Shown here: positions 1 to 7,824 of the stretch, piece after piece
How the letters are laid out: the number at the start of each line of letters is the position of its first letter
Position numbering within the stretch: position 1 is the first letter of the stretch
Assembly: GCA_964518835.1 (NCBI GenBank)
Contig: CAZFKU010000046.1
Location: 1-12,110, forward strand
Length of the DNA: 12,110 bases
Direction of reading: 5' to 3'
Source: AB-629-J13 sp964518835
GTDB lineage: Bacteria; Fidelibacterota; Marinisomatia; Marinisomatales; AB-629-J13
Translations under genes and position numbers: made by a program
Notes under the pieces: generated by a model
The model's database searches: none
What the model saw: the letters and a program-made list of their open reading frames with translations, nothing else
What the model was told of the DNA's origin: nothing

Positions 1-1
1 A

Positions 2-430
2 CATTATTTTAATATTTTTGGAATGCCTAATCATAAGATTGGTCTTGGTATTTCTGGATACTCACTTACAAAGAGAACAATAAACAATAATGAATATTAT
101 GTGGGAATCGGAACAATGATAATGAACTTATCATTAACTGCTGGATGGAAATACTACTTTCTAAAATCAGGAGAAGATGATTATTATTTGGCAACATCTT
201 TGGTAAAGAGTATCCAAACGATAAGCGATAATGAAGATGAGACAGAAAAAGGCTTATTAAATTTTACAGCAGGAAATTTTTCAGTAGGGTACGAAAAAAG
301 ATTCAGCTCTCATTATTATTTAAATATGGAAATATTTACTCTTGGAGGAAACATACCCAATAGTGAAGGAGTGAGAGATGGTTTTAGGTTTCTAATTTAT
401 CCCACCTTGCATTTGAATTATCGAATTTAA
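2..430 (+). CDS. Partial beta-barrel-like (outer-membrane-type) protein, C-terminal part
   Basis: I do not recognise the family. The reading frame is open from base 2, and the first ATG at base 23 has no Shine-Dalgarno site in front of it (only GGA directly abutting) and no signal peptide after it. The gene therefore most likely starts upstream of the window, and only about the last 143 residues are visible. They show repeated short stretches of alternating polar and aromatic/hydrophobic residues (for example GLGISGYSL, FSVGYEKRF, YYLNMEIFTLGG, FRFLIYPTLHLNYRI), separated by charged or Asn/Gly-rich turns such as SGEDDYY and DNEDETEKG. This pattern suits a small outer-membrane beta barrel or a beta-rich secreted protein, and the final strand ends at the stop codon as barrels often do. 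It is the only plus-strand gene here and converges on ahcY with an 87-base gap. The function is unknown; the barrel assignment is an inference from composition. Confidence 0.55.
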   Translation, partial: HYFNIFGMPNHKIGLGISGYSLTKRTINNNEYYVGIGTMIMNLSLTAGWKYYFLKSGEDDYYLATSLVKSIQTISDNEDETEKGLLNFTAGNFSVGYEKRFSSHYYLNMEIFTLGGNIPNSEGVRDGFRFLIYPTLHLNYRI

Positions 431-454
431 TTGAGGGGAAATCTGGTAAAATTA

Positions 455-469
455 TTGGGAGCACTCCCA
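455..469. terminator. Small hairpin between convergent genes, possible bidirectional terminator
   Basis: TGGGA (456-460) and TCCCA (465-469) form a perfect 5-bp stem with a GCAC loop. It lies in the gap between the convergent plus-strand gene (stop at 430) and ahcY (stop at 518). On the minus strand it is followed by AATAATTTT, on the plus strand by CCTCTTTG; both are weak U tracts, so termination is plausible but not strong. CCCAC (466-470) can also pair with GTGGG (485-489) in an alternative hairpin that excludes the first. Confidence 0.4.
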
Positions 470-517
470 CCTCTTTGTAAAAAAGTGGGGTTTGGGTAAA
501 CTAAAAACTGATCTTAC

Positions 518-1960
518 TTAATACCGATAATGTTCCGGTTTATAAGGCCCTTCTTTAGATACACCAATATAATCAGCTTGTTCGTCAGTTAATTCCGTCA
601 GTTCTGCACCTAAATGGTTTAAATGCAGCCGGGCTACTTCCTCATCCAGTTTTTTCGGTAATACGTAAACACCAATCTCCGGTGCATCTTTTGCCAATGC
701 AATCTGTGCTAATACTTGATTTGTAAAGGAATTAGACATGACAAAACTTGGGTGCCCCGTAGCACAGCCCAAATTCACCAAACGACCTTCTGCCAATAAA
801 AAAACTTGATGTCTATCCGGGAAGGTGTATCTGTCCACCTGAGGTTTGATTTCTTCCCTGTTGACCTGAGGGTCATCGTTCAAAGGTGTCACTTGAATTT
901 CATTATCAAAATGCCCAATATTGCAGACAATTGCCTGGTCTTTCATTCCATACATGTGCTCTTTGGTGATTACATCTTTGTTCCCGGTAGTTGTTACAAA
1001 AATATGACCTTCTGGTAGAGCTTTTTCTACTGTGGTAACCTCAAACCCTTCCATAGCAGCCTGTAAAGCGCAAATGGGATCTATTTCTGTAACGATTACT
1101 CTGGCTCCGTAACCCCGCATGGATTGTGCGCATCCTCTTCCCACATCACCGTACCCGCAAACCACAACAGTTTTTCCAGCAACCATTACATCCAGTGCTC
1201 TTTTCAATCCGTCTGCCAGAGATTCCCGGCAACCGTAAATATTGTCAAATTTTGATTTAGTTACAGAGTCATTTACATTATAGGCGGGAAAAAGAAGTTC
1301 TCCCATTTTTTCCATCTGCATTAATCGGTGGACTCCGGTAGTGGTTTCTTCCGATACTCCAATAATATTCTGGGAAACCTCATGCCAGTGATTGGGATTT
1401 TTTTCCAAAACATCCCGAATCATTTCCTCGATAATTCGTTCTTCTTCAATGGTGGTTGTGATGGCAGGAACTTCACCATTTTTTGCAAAATATTCTTCCA
1501 GTGCATACCCTTTGTGTACCAATAAAGTAGCATCTCCTCCGTCATCTACGATTAGATCCGGCCCGGTTCCATCCGGGAAGGTCAATGCTTGGAGTGTACA
1601 CCACCAGTATTCTTCTAAAGATTCCCCTTTCCATGCAAAAACCGGAACTCCTGTTTTGGCAATTTCTGCTGCCGCATGATCCTGAGTTGAAAAAATATTA
1701 CAGCTTGCCCATCGAACATCTGCCCCTAATTCCACTAAGGTTTCAATGAGAACGGCTGTTTCAACTGTCATGTGGAGAGAACCGGTAATTTTCTTTCCGG
1801 AAAGAGGTTTTTCACTTCCGTACTTTTTACGGGTTGCCATAAGTCCGGGCATTTCTTTTTCAGCAATTTCAATTGCTTTTCTTCCGGCACCTGCAAGAGA
1901 AATATCCCTGATTTTGTTTGGCAAGGATCCAGTAATTTTTTCCGTTGCTACTTCAGTCAT
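518..1960 (-). CDS. ahcY: Adenosylhomocysteinase (S-adenosyl-L-homocysteine hydrolase)
   Basis: Cytosolic NAD-dependent enzyme that splits S-adenosylhomocysteine, the product of SAM-dependent methylation, into adenosine and homocysteine. At 480 residues it is the long bacterial form, with the extra segment of about 40 residues around 150-195. Visible hallmarks are the substrate-domain motif SCNIFSTQDHAAAEI (86-100), FDNIYGCRESLADGLKRA (238-255), the Rossmann NAD loop GYGDVGRG (269-276), CNIGHFDNEI (346-355), and the C-terminal tail KPEHYRY, whose Lys and Tyr reach the NAD of a neighbouring subunit in known structures. The ATG at 1958-1960 follows AGGAG at 6 bases. The metK stop is only 9 bases upstream, so the two are co-transcribed and the SD overlaps the metK end. 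Last gene of the methyl-cycle operon: it returns homocysteine to MetH and removes the inhibitor S-adenosylhomocysteine. Confidence 0.98.
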   Translation of the reverse strand: MTEVATEKITGSLPNKIRDISLAGAGRKAIEIAEKEMPGLMATRKKYGSEKPLSGKKITGSLHMTVETAVLIETLVELGADVRWASCNIFSTQDHAAAEIAKTGVPVFAWKGESLEEYWWCTLQALTFPDGTGPDLIVDDGGDATLLVHKGYALEEYFAKNGEVPAITTTIEEERIIEEMIRDVLEKNPNHWHEVSQNIIGVSEETTTGVHRLMQMEKMGELLFPAYNVNDSVTKSKFDNIYGCRESLADGLKRALDVMVAGKTVVVCGYGDVGRGCAQSMRGYGARVIVTEIDPICALQAAMEGFEVTTVEKALPEGHIFVTTTGNKDVITKEHMYGMKDQAIVCNIGHFDNEIQVTPLNDDPQVNREEIKPQVDRYTFPDRHQVFLLAEGRLVNLGCATGHPSFVMSNSFTNQVLAQIALAKDAPEIGVYVLPKKLDEEVARLHLNHLGAELTELTDEQADYIGVSKEGPYKPEHYRY

Positions 1961-1969
1961 AATACACTC

Positions 1970-3145
1970 CTAAAATTTTGATTGAAGGGTTCCAACCATA
2001 TCGGTTTTTTCCCAGGTAAATTCTTCCAGCTCCCTGCCAAAATGTCCGTAAGATGCTGTTTGTCTGTATCTTGGTTTTTTCAAATCCAAATGATGAATGA
2101 TCTCTCCGGGACGTAATGGAAAAACATCCCTTGCTGTCTTAGTAATAGTAACATCATCCATTTTTCCGGTTCCAAATGTTTTTACATAGAACGATGTGGG
2201 TTCTGCTACACCAATTCCATAAGATAGCTGAACTTCGCATTTTTCTGCTAAATCAGCAGATACGATATTTTTGGCAATGTATCGAGCCATATAAGTTGCG
2301 CTTCTGTCCACTTTGGATGGATCTTTTCCGGAAAAGGCACCGCCACCATGAGGGGCATAACCTCCGTAAGTATCTACAATAATTTTTCGTCCTGTTAATC
2401 CTGTGTCTGCTGCCGGTCCTCCATGAACAAACCGTCCTGTTCCGTTCACAATAAAATCCTGATTATTGGATACATTATAGGATTCTAAAACCGGATTAAT
2501 GACATGTTTTATGACTTCTGATTTCACAAATTCCAGTTCCTTTTCTTCGGTTCCATATTCACTTAATAAATCATCGTGTTGTGTTGCAACGACTACTTTA
2601 TTCACCGAAACCGGTGTTCCATTCTGATAAGCCACAGATACTTGTGATTTTCCATCCGGTCTTAGCCAAGACAAAGTTCCATCTTTTCTGCATTCTGCTA
2701 ATTTTTCTGTTAGACGATGAGAAATATGAATGGGTAACGGCATAAGTTCAGGGGTCTCCTTGCATGCAAATCCAAACATCAAACCCTGATCTCCGGCACC
2801 CTGGTCACTAATATCGTCAGCATCAACACCTTGGGATATCTCCGGACTTTGCTCATGGAGTTTGGAAATTACACTGACGTCATTCTCATCCACTCCGCTG
2901 TTTTCCTTATTGTAGCCAATTTCACTTATGGTATTTTTCACCACTTTTTCCACTTCAGTAAATCCTGTAGATGTTACCTCTCCGGAAACTACCACCATAC
3001 CTTTTGTTGCGAGGGTCTCACATGCAACTCGAGACTGATTATCTTTTTCTAACAAATCGTCAAGAATTGCATCCGATATAGCATCACACACCTTGTCAGG
3101 GTGACCTTCTGTAACCGACTCAGACGTAAATAAATATGTAGACAA
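1970..3145 (-). CDS. metK: S-adenosylmethionine synthetase (methionine adenosyltransferase)
   Basis: Makes SAM from methionine and ATP, releasing phosphate and diphosphate; a cytosolic, usually tetrameric enzyme. The length of 391 residues is normal. Seen: GHPDKVCDAISDAILDD (14-30) with His15, Asp17 and Lys18 of the ATP/metal site; the family signature GAGDQGLMFGFA (116-127); the phosphate-binding signature GGGAFSGKDPSKVDRSA (267-283); and HGGPAADTGLTGRK (241-254). The start codon is TTG at 3143-3145: it is preceded by a strong GAGGAG at proper distance (3152-3157), the N terminus STYLFTSESVTEGHPDK is what the family expects, and no ATG fits better. The 94-base gap to metF is the largest inside the operon and holds a possible promoter, which would allow expression independent of the SAM-responsive leader. 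Product supply to all methyltransferases makes this gene probably essential. Confidence 0.98.
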   Translation of the reverse strand: MSTYLFTSESVTEGHPDKVCDAISDAILDDLLEKDNQSRVACETLATKGMVVVSGEVTSTGFTEVEKVVKNTISEIGYNKENSGVDENDVSVISKLHEQSPEISQGVDADDISDQGAGDQGLMFGFACKETPELMPLPIHISHRLTEKLAECRKDGTLSWLRPDGKSQVSVAYQNGTPVSVNKVVVATQHDDLLSEYGTEEKELEFVKSEVIKHVINPVLESYNVSNNQDFIVNGTGRFVHGGPAADTGLTGRKIIVDTYGGYAPHGGGAFSGKDPSKVDRSATYMARYIAKNIVSADLAEKCEVQLSYGIGVAEPTSFYVKTFGTGKMDDVTITKTARDVFPLRPGEIIHHLDLKKPRYRQTASYGHFGRELEEFTWEKTDMVGTLQSKF

Positions 3146-3191
3146 ATTATTCTCCTCTTTATAAATATTTTATAGTATTCATTGATTTTCT

Positions 3192-3218
3192 ATTATAAGA
3201 CGGCAGGAAGTTTACCAA
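3192..3218 (-). promoter_or_regulatory. Possible internal promoter upstream of metK
   Basis: In the metF-metK gap the minus strand reads TATAAT (3197-3192), a perfect sigma-70 -10 box. The best -35 candidates are poor: TTGGTA (3218-3213) at 15 bases or CTTGGT at 16. There is no extended -10 TG. The motif could be chance in AT-rich DNA, but the 94-base gap is unusual in an operon whose other gaps are 9 and 17 bases. No riboswitch-like fold is visible in this gap. Confidence 0.3.
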
Positions 3219-3239
3219 GATTCCATCATTTATTTCACA

Positions 3240-4184
3240 TTAATAAATATCAGATTTAATGCAGAACTCGCGATAAATCCGAGCTAATTCTTGTAACATT
3301 TCCACTGATGATTGAAAATTGTACGACATGATATGCTCAACATTCAATCCAATTGGTACCGTTAATTTTTTATCGATAATATAATTCAATGTATCATTCA
3401 ATATTTCGATGGCTACATCCAAAGATCTGTCTGTCATAGAACCCGGTCTGCCATTCAAATATCTTTCTGTATTCTCAGGAATTTCAACTCCCAACCATTT
3501 CAAAAACTCAATATTTTTCTGTGAAGATACAGGAGCAAAACTCAATAGAATTCTTCGTGGAAAAGTGCTCAGTTCTTTACACTGTTCCTGATATTGAGAT
3601 ATCATATTAATTACTTTAGAAGATTCATATAAAACCTGTGTAGTGAAGAATTCTGAACCGTTTTCACTTTTTTTGATAATTCGTTCAGGCTCATTACTTC
3701 GACTTGGAATTGTAATTCCTCCGCAAAAAATGTCTCCGCCATTGGAGTTAAATCCTGTTGAGATTTGACTTAATGCTTCATTTACTGATGGACCGGGATA
3801 ATCAATTTCACCTGATTCTCCTCCAACAATAATGACATTTTCAATCTCATAAATTTTATTGGTTTCCTCAAACCATTCCATTTGTTCATCCAAAGTTTTA
3901 TGAACTACTACCCGGTTGATTATCGCTTCGATTCCCACAATGTCCTGTAACAATTGTCCAAATTCCCGAGGTTCTGCTCTAACCTGATTTTTAATGGGAC
4001 GGTCACCTCTTCCCTCCTCATCCCGCACTTCCGGGATATTAATTGCATCTATGTGCGTTTGAGACAGCAATGAACTGATTGTTTCTGCATAAGAATTTAA
4101 TGTTCCGTCTTTTTCTCTTGGCGGCAGAATTTCATAACTCACCACCGGACGCCTTGGTTTTTTTACTTTATCTCTTATCCTCAT
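3240..4184 (-). CDS. metF: Divergent 5,10-methylenetetrahydrofolate reductase (MetF-like)
   Basis: Predicted to reduce 5,10-methylene-THF to 5-methyl-THF, the methyl donor for MetH. The 314 residues are close to the usual bacterial MetF length of about 290-310. The N-terminal strand VVSYEILPPREKDG (14-27) matches the family start (classical form SFEFFPP), with Glu18 at the position of the catalytic Glu. Further barrel-like segments are HIDAINIPEV (44-53), NRVVVHKTLDEQ (90-101), ENVIIVGGESG (115-125), DIFCGGITIP (151-160) and FFTTQVLYES (179-188); FFTTQ matches the typical FxTQ strand. The classical Arg-Gly-Asp segment after strand 4, whose Asp contacts flavin, is replaced here by GGESG, and IPEVRDEEGRGD stands where classical MetF has a TYGAGG-like loop. 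It may therefore use flavin or electron donors differently. Start ATG follows AAGAG, 17 bases after metH. Placement between metH and metK is the strongest support for function; a paralogous barrel enzyme is the main alternative. Confidence 0.8.
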   Translation of the reverse strand: MRIRDKVKKPRRPVVSYEILPPREKDGTLNSYAETISSLLSQTHIDAINIPEVRDEEGRGDRPIKNQVRAEPREFGQLLQDIVGIEAIINRVVVHKTLDEQMEWFEETNKIYEIENVIIVGGESGEIDYPGPSVNEALSQISTGFNSNGGDIFCGGITIPSRSNEPERIIKKSENGSEFFTTQVLYESSKVINMISQYQEQCKELSTFPRRILLSFAPVSSQKNIEFLKWLGVEIPENTERYLNGRPGSMTDRSLDVAIEILNDTLNYIIDKKLTVPIGLNVEHIMSYNFQSSVEMLQELARIYREFCIKSDIY

Positions 4185-4201
4185 TGATTCTCTTAAATAG
4201 T

Positions 4202-7200
4202 TTATTCATTTGTTAATGTACTAAAATAACAAGATTCTGGGTGGGAAAAATACCATCCACAAACGGATGCAGCCGGGAACATAGCCCGGGATTCTGTTAA
4301 TTGAATCCCTGTGTTTTGTTCTACATTCAGTAGTTTCCAGATCTTATCTTTTTCGCTGTGGTCCGGGCAGGAAGGGTATCCCGGAGCCGGACGAATCCCT
4401 AAAAATTTTTCATTAATTAGATCTTTATTATTAAATGATTCATTTTCAGCATATCCCCAAATTTCTTTCCGTACACGTTCATGAAGATGTTCTGTAAATG
4501 CTTCTGCTAACCTGTCTGCTAAAACTTTAACTAAAATGGAATTATACACATCGTTTTGACTTTCATATTTTTCCACTAATTTTTCCAAACCAATTCCTGC
4601 CGTTACTGCGAAAAGTCCAATCCAATCAATTTCCGGAGCAATAAAATCTGCTAAACTGTAATTTGGTTTATTCCATCCCTTATCCATTAACTGACGTGGA
4701 AAATGAAAATCAATATCTCCTACATGTACGGATTCATCACTTGCTGATGCAGGGAACAATCCTAAAACACCATTAGCTTGTATAGAATTTTCTGAAATGA
4801 TTGTTGATAATAATTCTTCACCTTCATCAAATAATTTTTCTGCTTCAATACCATATTTTGGATGGTTCAAAATGTCAGGATATTTCCCTTTTAATTCAAA
4901 GGCATGGAAAAAGGGTGACCAATCAATGTAATCTCTAATTTTGTGTAAAGGATAATCTTTATAAACCTCTAACCCAACCCTGTTTGGCTGTGAAGTATTG
5001 TATAAATTCCAATCTGTTTTAAATTTTCTATGTCTAGCTTGTTCTAACGATAGCTGTTTTTGTTTTCTTGAAGTTTCAGAATGAACTTTTCTGATTGATT
5101 TATATTCATTTTCTACTGTGTCGATAAAACCGTCCCGTTCTTTTACCTTCATAAGTCGAGAAACAACTCCAACACTTTTTGATGCATCTATAACATGAAT
5201 TGAAGGCCCGGAATACATTTCATCTATTTTGATTGCAGTATATTTTTTACTTGTAGTAGCACCTCCGATTAAAAGCGGAATTTCCATATTCAACCTATTC
5301 ATTTCTGATGCGACATAAACCATTTCATCCAGACTGGGTGTAATGAGACCTGACAGTCCAATTATATCCACGTTTTCCTCTATAGCAGTGGACAAAATTT
5401 TGTCTGCAGAAACCATAACACCTAAATCAATGACCTCATAATTATTGCATCCTAAAACAACCCCTACAATATTTTTCCCAATATCATGAACATCTCCTTT
5501 GACAGTGGCCATAAGAATCTTCCCATTTGACAAGGTATTCAGTCCCATATCCTCTTTTTCTTTTTCAATATAGGGAATGAGGTAGGCGACCGCTTTTTTC
5601 ATTACCCGTGCAGATTTAACTACTTGAGGTAAAAACATTTTTCCAGAACCAAATAAATCGCCAACTTTGTTCATACCATCCATCAAAGGACCTTCAATAA
5701 CCTGAATTGGTCGATCAACGAATTTTCGAGATTCTTCAACATCCTTTTCAATAAAATCAACAATACCTTCAACCAATGCAAATGATAAACGATCTCCAAC
5801 AGAATAATTTCTCCATGTTAGATCTTTGGATTTCTTCTTCCTTTTTCCCCTTACTGAGTTTGCTAATTCTACTAAAATTTCGGTCGATTCATCATTTCTG
5901 TTAAATAAAACGTTTTCTATGGCAATCTTCAAATTGGGATTGATATCATCATAAACCGCCAATTGCCCTGCATTTACGATTCCCATATCCATTCCTGCCT
6001 GCACAGCATGATACAAAAAACAGGAATGCATGGCTTCTCTCAAGGGATTATTTCCTCGAAATGAAAATGATAAATTGCTTACTCCTCCACTAATGTGGAC
6101 TCCTGGTAAAGATTTTTTTATTGTTTTTGTCGCTTCGATGAAGGCTTTTGCATACTCATTATGTTCCTCAATTCCTGTAGCAACTGCAAAAATATTTGGA
6201 TCAAAAATGATATCCTCAGGGTAAAAACCAACTCTGTTTATTAAAATATCATAAGCTCTTGAACAAATTTCTACTTTTCTTTTATACGAATCTGCCTGCC
6301 CGGATTCGTCAAAAGCCATTACGATGACAGCTGCACCATATTTTAAAATACTTTTTGCCTGTGAAATAAATGTTTCTTCACCTTCTTTTAAAGAAATTGA
6401 GTTAACAATTCCTTTTCCTTGAATATTCTTAAGTCCTGTTTCCAATACAGTCCATTTGGATGAATCAATCATAATTGGAATTTTTGCAATGTCCGGTTCT
6501 GTAGCTATCAATCTCAAAAAGGTCTCCATTGCAGATTCAGAATCCAGTAATCCTTCATCCATATTCACATCAATAATTTGTGCTCCATTTTCAATTTGGT
6601 GACGGGCAACTGACAATGCTTCTTCGTATTTTTCTTCCAAAATTAATTTTTTAAATTTTGAAGATCCGGTGACGTTTGTCCGTTCACCGATATTTACAAA
6701 ATTACTATCCGGTCTGATGGTCATAGATTCCAATCCACTGAGTTTTGTAAAAGATCTGACTTCAGTAATCTTTCTGGGTTGAATATTTTCAACCGTTTTT
6801 GAAATAGCACGGATATGATCTGGTGTGGTACCACAACATCCTCCAACTATATTGACCAATCCATCCCGTGCAAATTCGCCAATGGTTTCTGCCATATGTT
6901 TCGGTGTATCATCATATTCTCCCATCTCATTTGGCAATCCTGCATTCGGGTATGTAAAAACCGGGATATCAGCAATCATTGACAATTCAGACAACCATGG
7001 ACGGATTTCATTTGCGCCCAATGCACAATTCAATCCAATTGCTAAAGGATTGGCATGACGAACAGAATTCCAAAACGCTTCAACAGTTTGTCCTGATAAA
7101 GTTCTTCCACTTGCATCCGTGATAGTTCCTGATATAAAAATAGGAATCTTTTTTTTCGTTTTTTCAAATAGAGTTAATAAGGCAAAAATTGCAGCTTTGC

Positions 7201-7735
7201 AGTTTAATGTATCAAAAACAGTTTCAATTATAAAGAAATCTACTCCACCATCATAAAGCCCTTTTGCCTGTTCACTATAGGCAGAAACCAATTCATTAAA
7301 AGTAATATTTCGAAACCCGGGATCGTTCACATCCGGACTCATGGATGCTGTTCGATTTGTCGGACCCATCGCTCCAGCTACAAACCGGGGTTTATCTGAA
7401 AAACTTTGAGCTATTTTTTTAGCAAGTTTACCTGCATTAACATTTAGCTTATAAACTGATTTCTCTAATCCATAATCCAACTGAGAAATTCCATTGGCAT
7501 TAAATGTATTGGTCTCCACAATATCAGCCCCTGCATTAAAATAAGCACTATGAATTTCCTCAATTATTTCAGGTTGTGTAAGACAAAGAATATCATTATT
7601 CCCTTTCAAATCGTGAGAGTGGTCCCGAAATTTATCTCCTCGGAAATCCTCTTCTGATAGAGAATAGGATTGCACCATAGTACCCATGGCACCATCCATT
7701 ACAAGTATCTTTTCCTTTATTAAAGTATCAATCAT
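4202..7735 (-). CDS. metH: Cobalamin-dependent methionine synthase
   Basis: Transfers a methyl group from 5-methyl-THF through cobalamin to homocysteine, giving methionine and THF. All four modules are present in 1177 residues (E. coli form about 1227). The homocysteine barrel (about 1-320) carries zinc ligands Cys237 (GLNCALG) and Cys300-Cys301 (GGCCGTTPDH). The pterin barrel (about 340-620) begins with FVNIGERTNVTGSSKF. The cap and B12 domain (about 640-870) has the base-off motif GDVHDIGKNIVG with Asp748 and His750, then GLSGLITPSLDEM and LLIGGATTS. The C-terminal reactivation domain (about 890-1177) has DWSPFFHAFELKGKYP and the SAM-binding RPAPGYPSCPDHSEKD (1115-1130). The enzyme can thus be reactivated by reductive methylation and needs a B12 supply. 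The ATG follows AGGA at 7 bases. It is the first gene of the methyl-cycle operon, behind a SAM-II riboswitch and terminator. Confidence 0.98.
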   Translation of the reverse strand: MIDTLIKEKILVMDGAMGTMVQSYSLSEEDFRGDKFRDHSHDLKGNNDILCLTQPEIIEEIHSAYFNAGADIVETNTFNANGISQLDYGLEKSVYKLNVNAGKLAKKIAQSFSDKPRFVAGAMGPTNRTASMSPDVNDPGFRNITFNELVSAYSEQAKGLYDGGVDFFIIETVFDTLNCKAAIFALLTLFEKTKKKIPIFISGTITDASGRTLSGQTVEAFWNSVRHANPLAIGLNCALGANEIRPWLSELSMIADIPVFTYPNAGLPNEMGEYDDTPKHMAETIGEFARDGLVNIVGGCCGTTPDHIRAISKTVENIQPRKITEVRSFTKLSGLESMTIRPDSNFVNIGERTNVTGSSKFKKLILEEKYEEALSVARHQIENGAQIIDVNMDEGLLDSESAMETFLRLIATEPDIAKIPIMIDSSKWTVLETGLKNIQGKGIVNSISLKEGEETFISQAKSILKYGAAVIVMAFDESGQADSYKRKVEICSRAYDILINRVGFYPEDIIFDPNIFAVATGIEEHNEYAKAFIEATKTIKKSLPGVHISGGVSNLSFSFRGNNPLREAMHSCFLYHAVQAGMDMGIVNAGQLAVYDDINPNLKIAIENVLFNRNDESTEILVELANSVRGKRKKKSKDLTWRNYSVGDRLSFALVEGIVDFIEKDVEESRKFVDRPIQVIEGPLMDGMNKVGDLFGSGKMFLPQVVKSARVMKKAVAYLIPYIEKEKEDMGLNTLSNGKILMATVKGDVHDIGKNIVGVVLGCNNYEVIDLGVMVSADKILSTAIEENVDIIGLSGLITPSLDEMVYVASEMNRLNMEIPLLIGGATTSKKYTAIKIDEMYSGPSIHVIDASKSVGVVSRLMKVKERDGFIDTVENEYKSIRKVHSETSRKQKQLSLEQARHRKFKTDWNLYNTSQPNRVGLEVYKDYPLHKIRDYIDWSPFFHAFELKGKYPDILNHPKYGIEAEKLFDEGEELLSTIISENSIQANGVLGLFPASASDESVHVGDIDFHFPRQLMDKGWNKPNYSLADFIAPEIDWIGLFAVTAGIGLEKLVEKYESQNDVYNSILVKVLADRLAEAFTEHLHERVRKEIWGYAENESFNNKDLINEKFLGIRPAPGYPSCPDHSEKDKIWKLLNVEQNTGIQLTESRAMFPAASVCGWYFSHPESCYFSTLTNE

Positions 7736-7748
7736 TTTTCATTCCTAA

Positions 7749-7775
7749 ATGTCCTATTGTCATAATTTCGGACAT
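7749..7775 (-). promoter_or_regulatory. 6-bp hairpin between the leader terminator and the metH ribosome binding site
   Basis: In metH mRNA, AUGUCC (7775-7770) pairs perfectly with GGACAU (7754-7749) around a 15-base loop. The stem ends two bases before the metH Shine-Dalgarno (AGGA at 7746-7743). It could set RBS accessibility or protect the 5' end of readthrough transcripts. Its stability is modest, so a role is only possible. Confidence 0.35.
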
Positions 7776-7804
7776 AAAAAAAACCCCGGGCACTGCTCGG
7801 AGTT
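7776..7804 (-). terminator. Intrinsic terminator in the metH leader (riboswitch expression platform)
   Basis: On the minus strand, CUCCGAGC (7802-7795) pairs with GCCCGGGG (7791-7784) around an AGU loop, with one A-C mismatch and one U-G wobble. A run of eight U residues (7783-7776) follows directly, and two A residues before the stem can pair into the U run. This is the only GC-rich segment in a very AT-rich leader. It lies 3' of the SAM-II aptamer and 5' of the metH ribosome binding site, so it is placed to abort transcription before metH. It could also terminate readthrough from hpf. Confidence 0.85.
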
Positions 7805-7824
7805 CTTCCACCTTTTTAGCACCC
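7788..7824 (-). promoter_or_regulatory. Candidate antiterminator pairing
   Basis: GGGUGCU (7824-7818), which contains the conserved 3' GCU of the SAM-II aptamer, can form 7 base pairs (five Watson-Crick, two G-U) with AGUGCCC (7794-7788), the loop and upper 3' arm of the terminator hairpin. The two structures exclude each other. Without SAM this pairing would open the terminator; with SAM the aptamer pseudoknot would hold the GCU element and let the terminator form. The pairing is read from the sequence; the switching role is inferred. Confidence 0.5.

Noticed and set aside
23..430. ATG at 23 as the true start of a complete 135-residue protein.
   Set aside because: The frame is open to the window edge, there is no spaced SD, and a barrel-like protein would need a signal peptide that is missing from this start.
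466..490. Larger stem CCCAC...GTGGG right of the small hairpin, as the main terminator of the plus-strand gene.
   Set aside because: Five to six pairs around a loop of more than 10 bases with no U tract after it; it competes with the tighter 456-469 hairpin, which is the better candidate.
806..1679. Plus-strand open frames opposite ahcY (for example 806-1018 and 1392-1679).
   Set aside because: They lie antisense inside a clearly conserved gene, show no recognisable domain and no ribosome binding context.
3146..3239. A second SAM riboswitch before metK.
   Set aside because: No SAM-I, SAM-II, SAM-III or SAM-V conserved motifs could be seen; only a weak GGAA/TTCC pairing and AT-rich sequence.
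6825..7058. Plus-strand open frame opposite the zinc-ligand region of metH.
   Set aside because: Antisense shadow of a conserved coding region; no independent support.
7734..7775. A short frame starting at ATG 7775 (about 15 codons), overlapping the metH start, as a leader peptide.
   Set aside because: Its only SD-like sequence is the GGGG of the terminator stem, the peptide has no Met-rich or otherwise regulatory run, and the same bases are explained by the hairpin.
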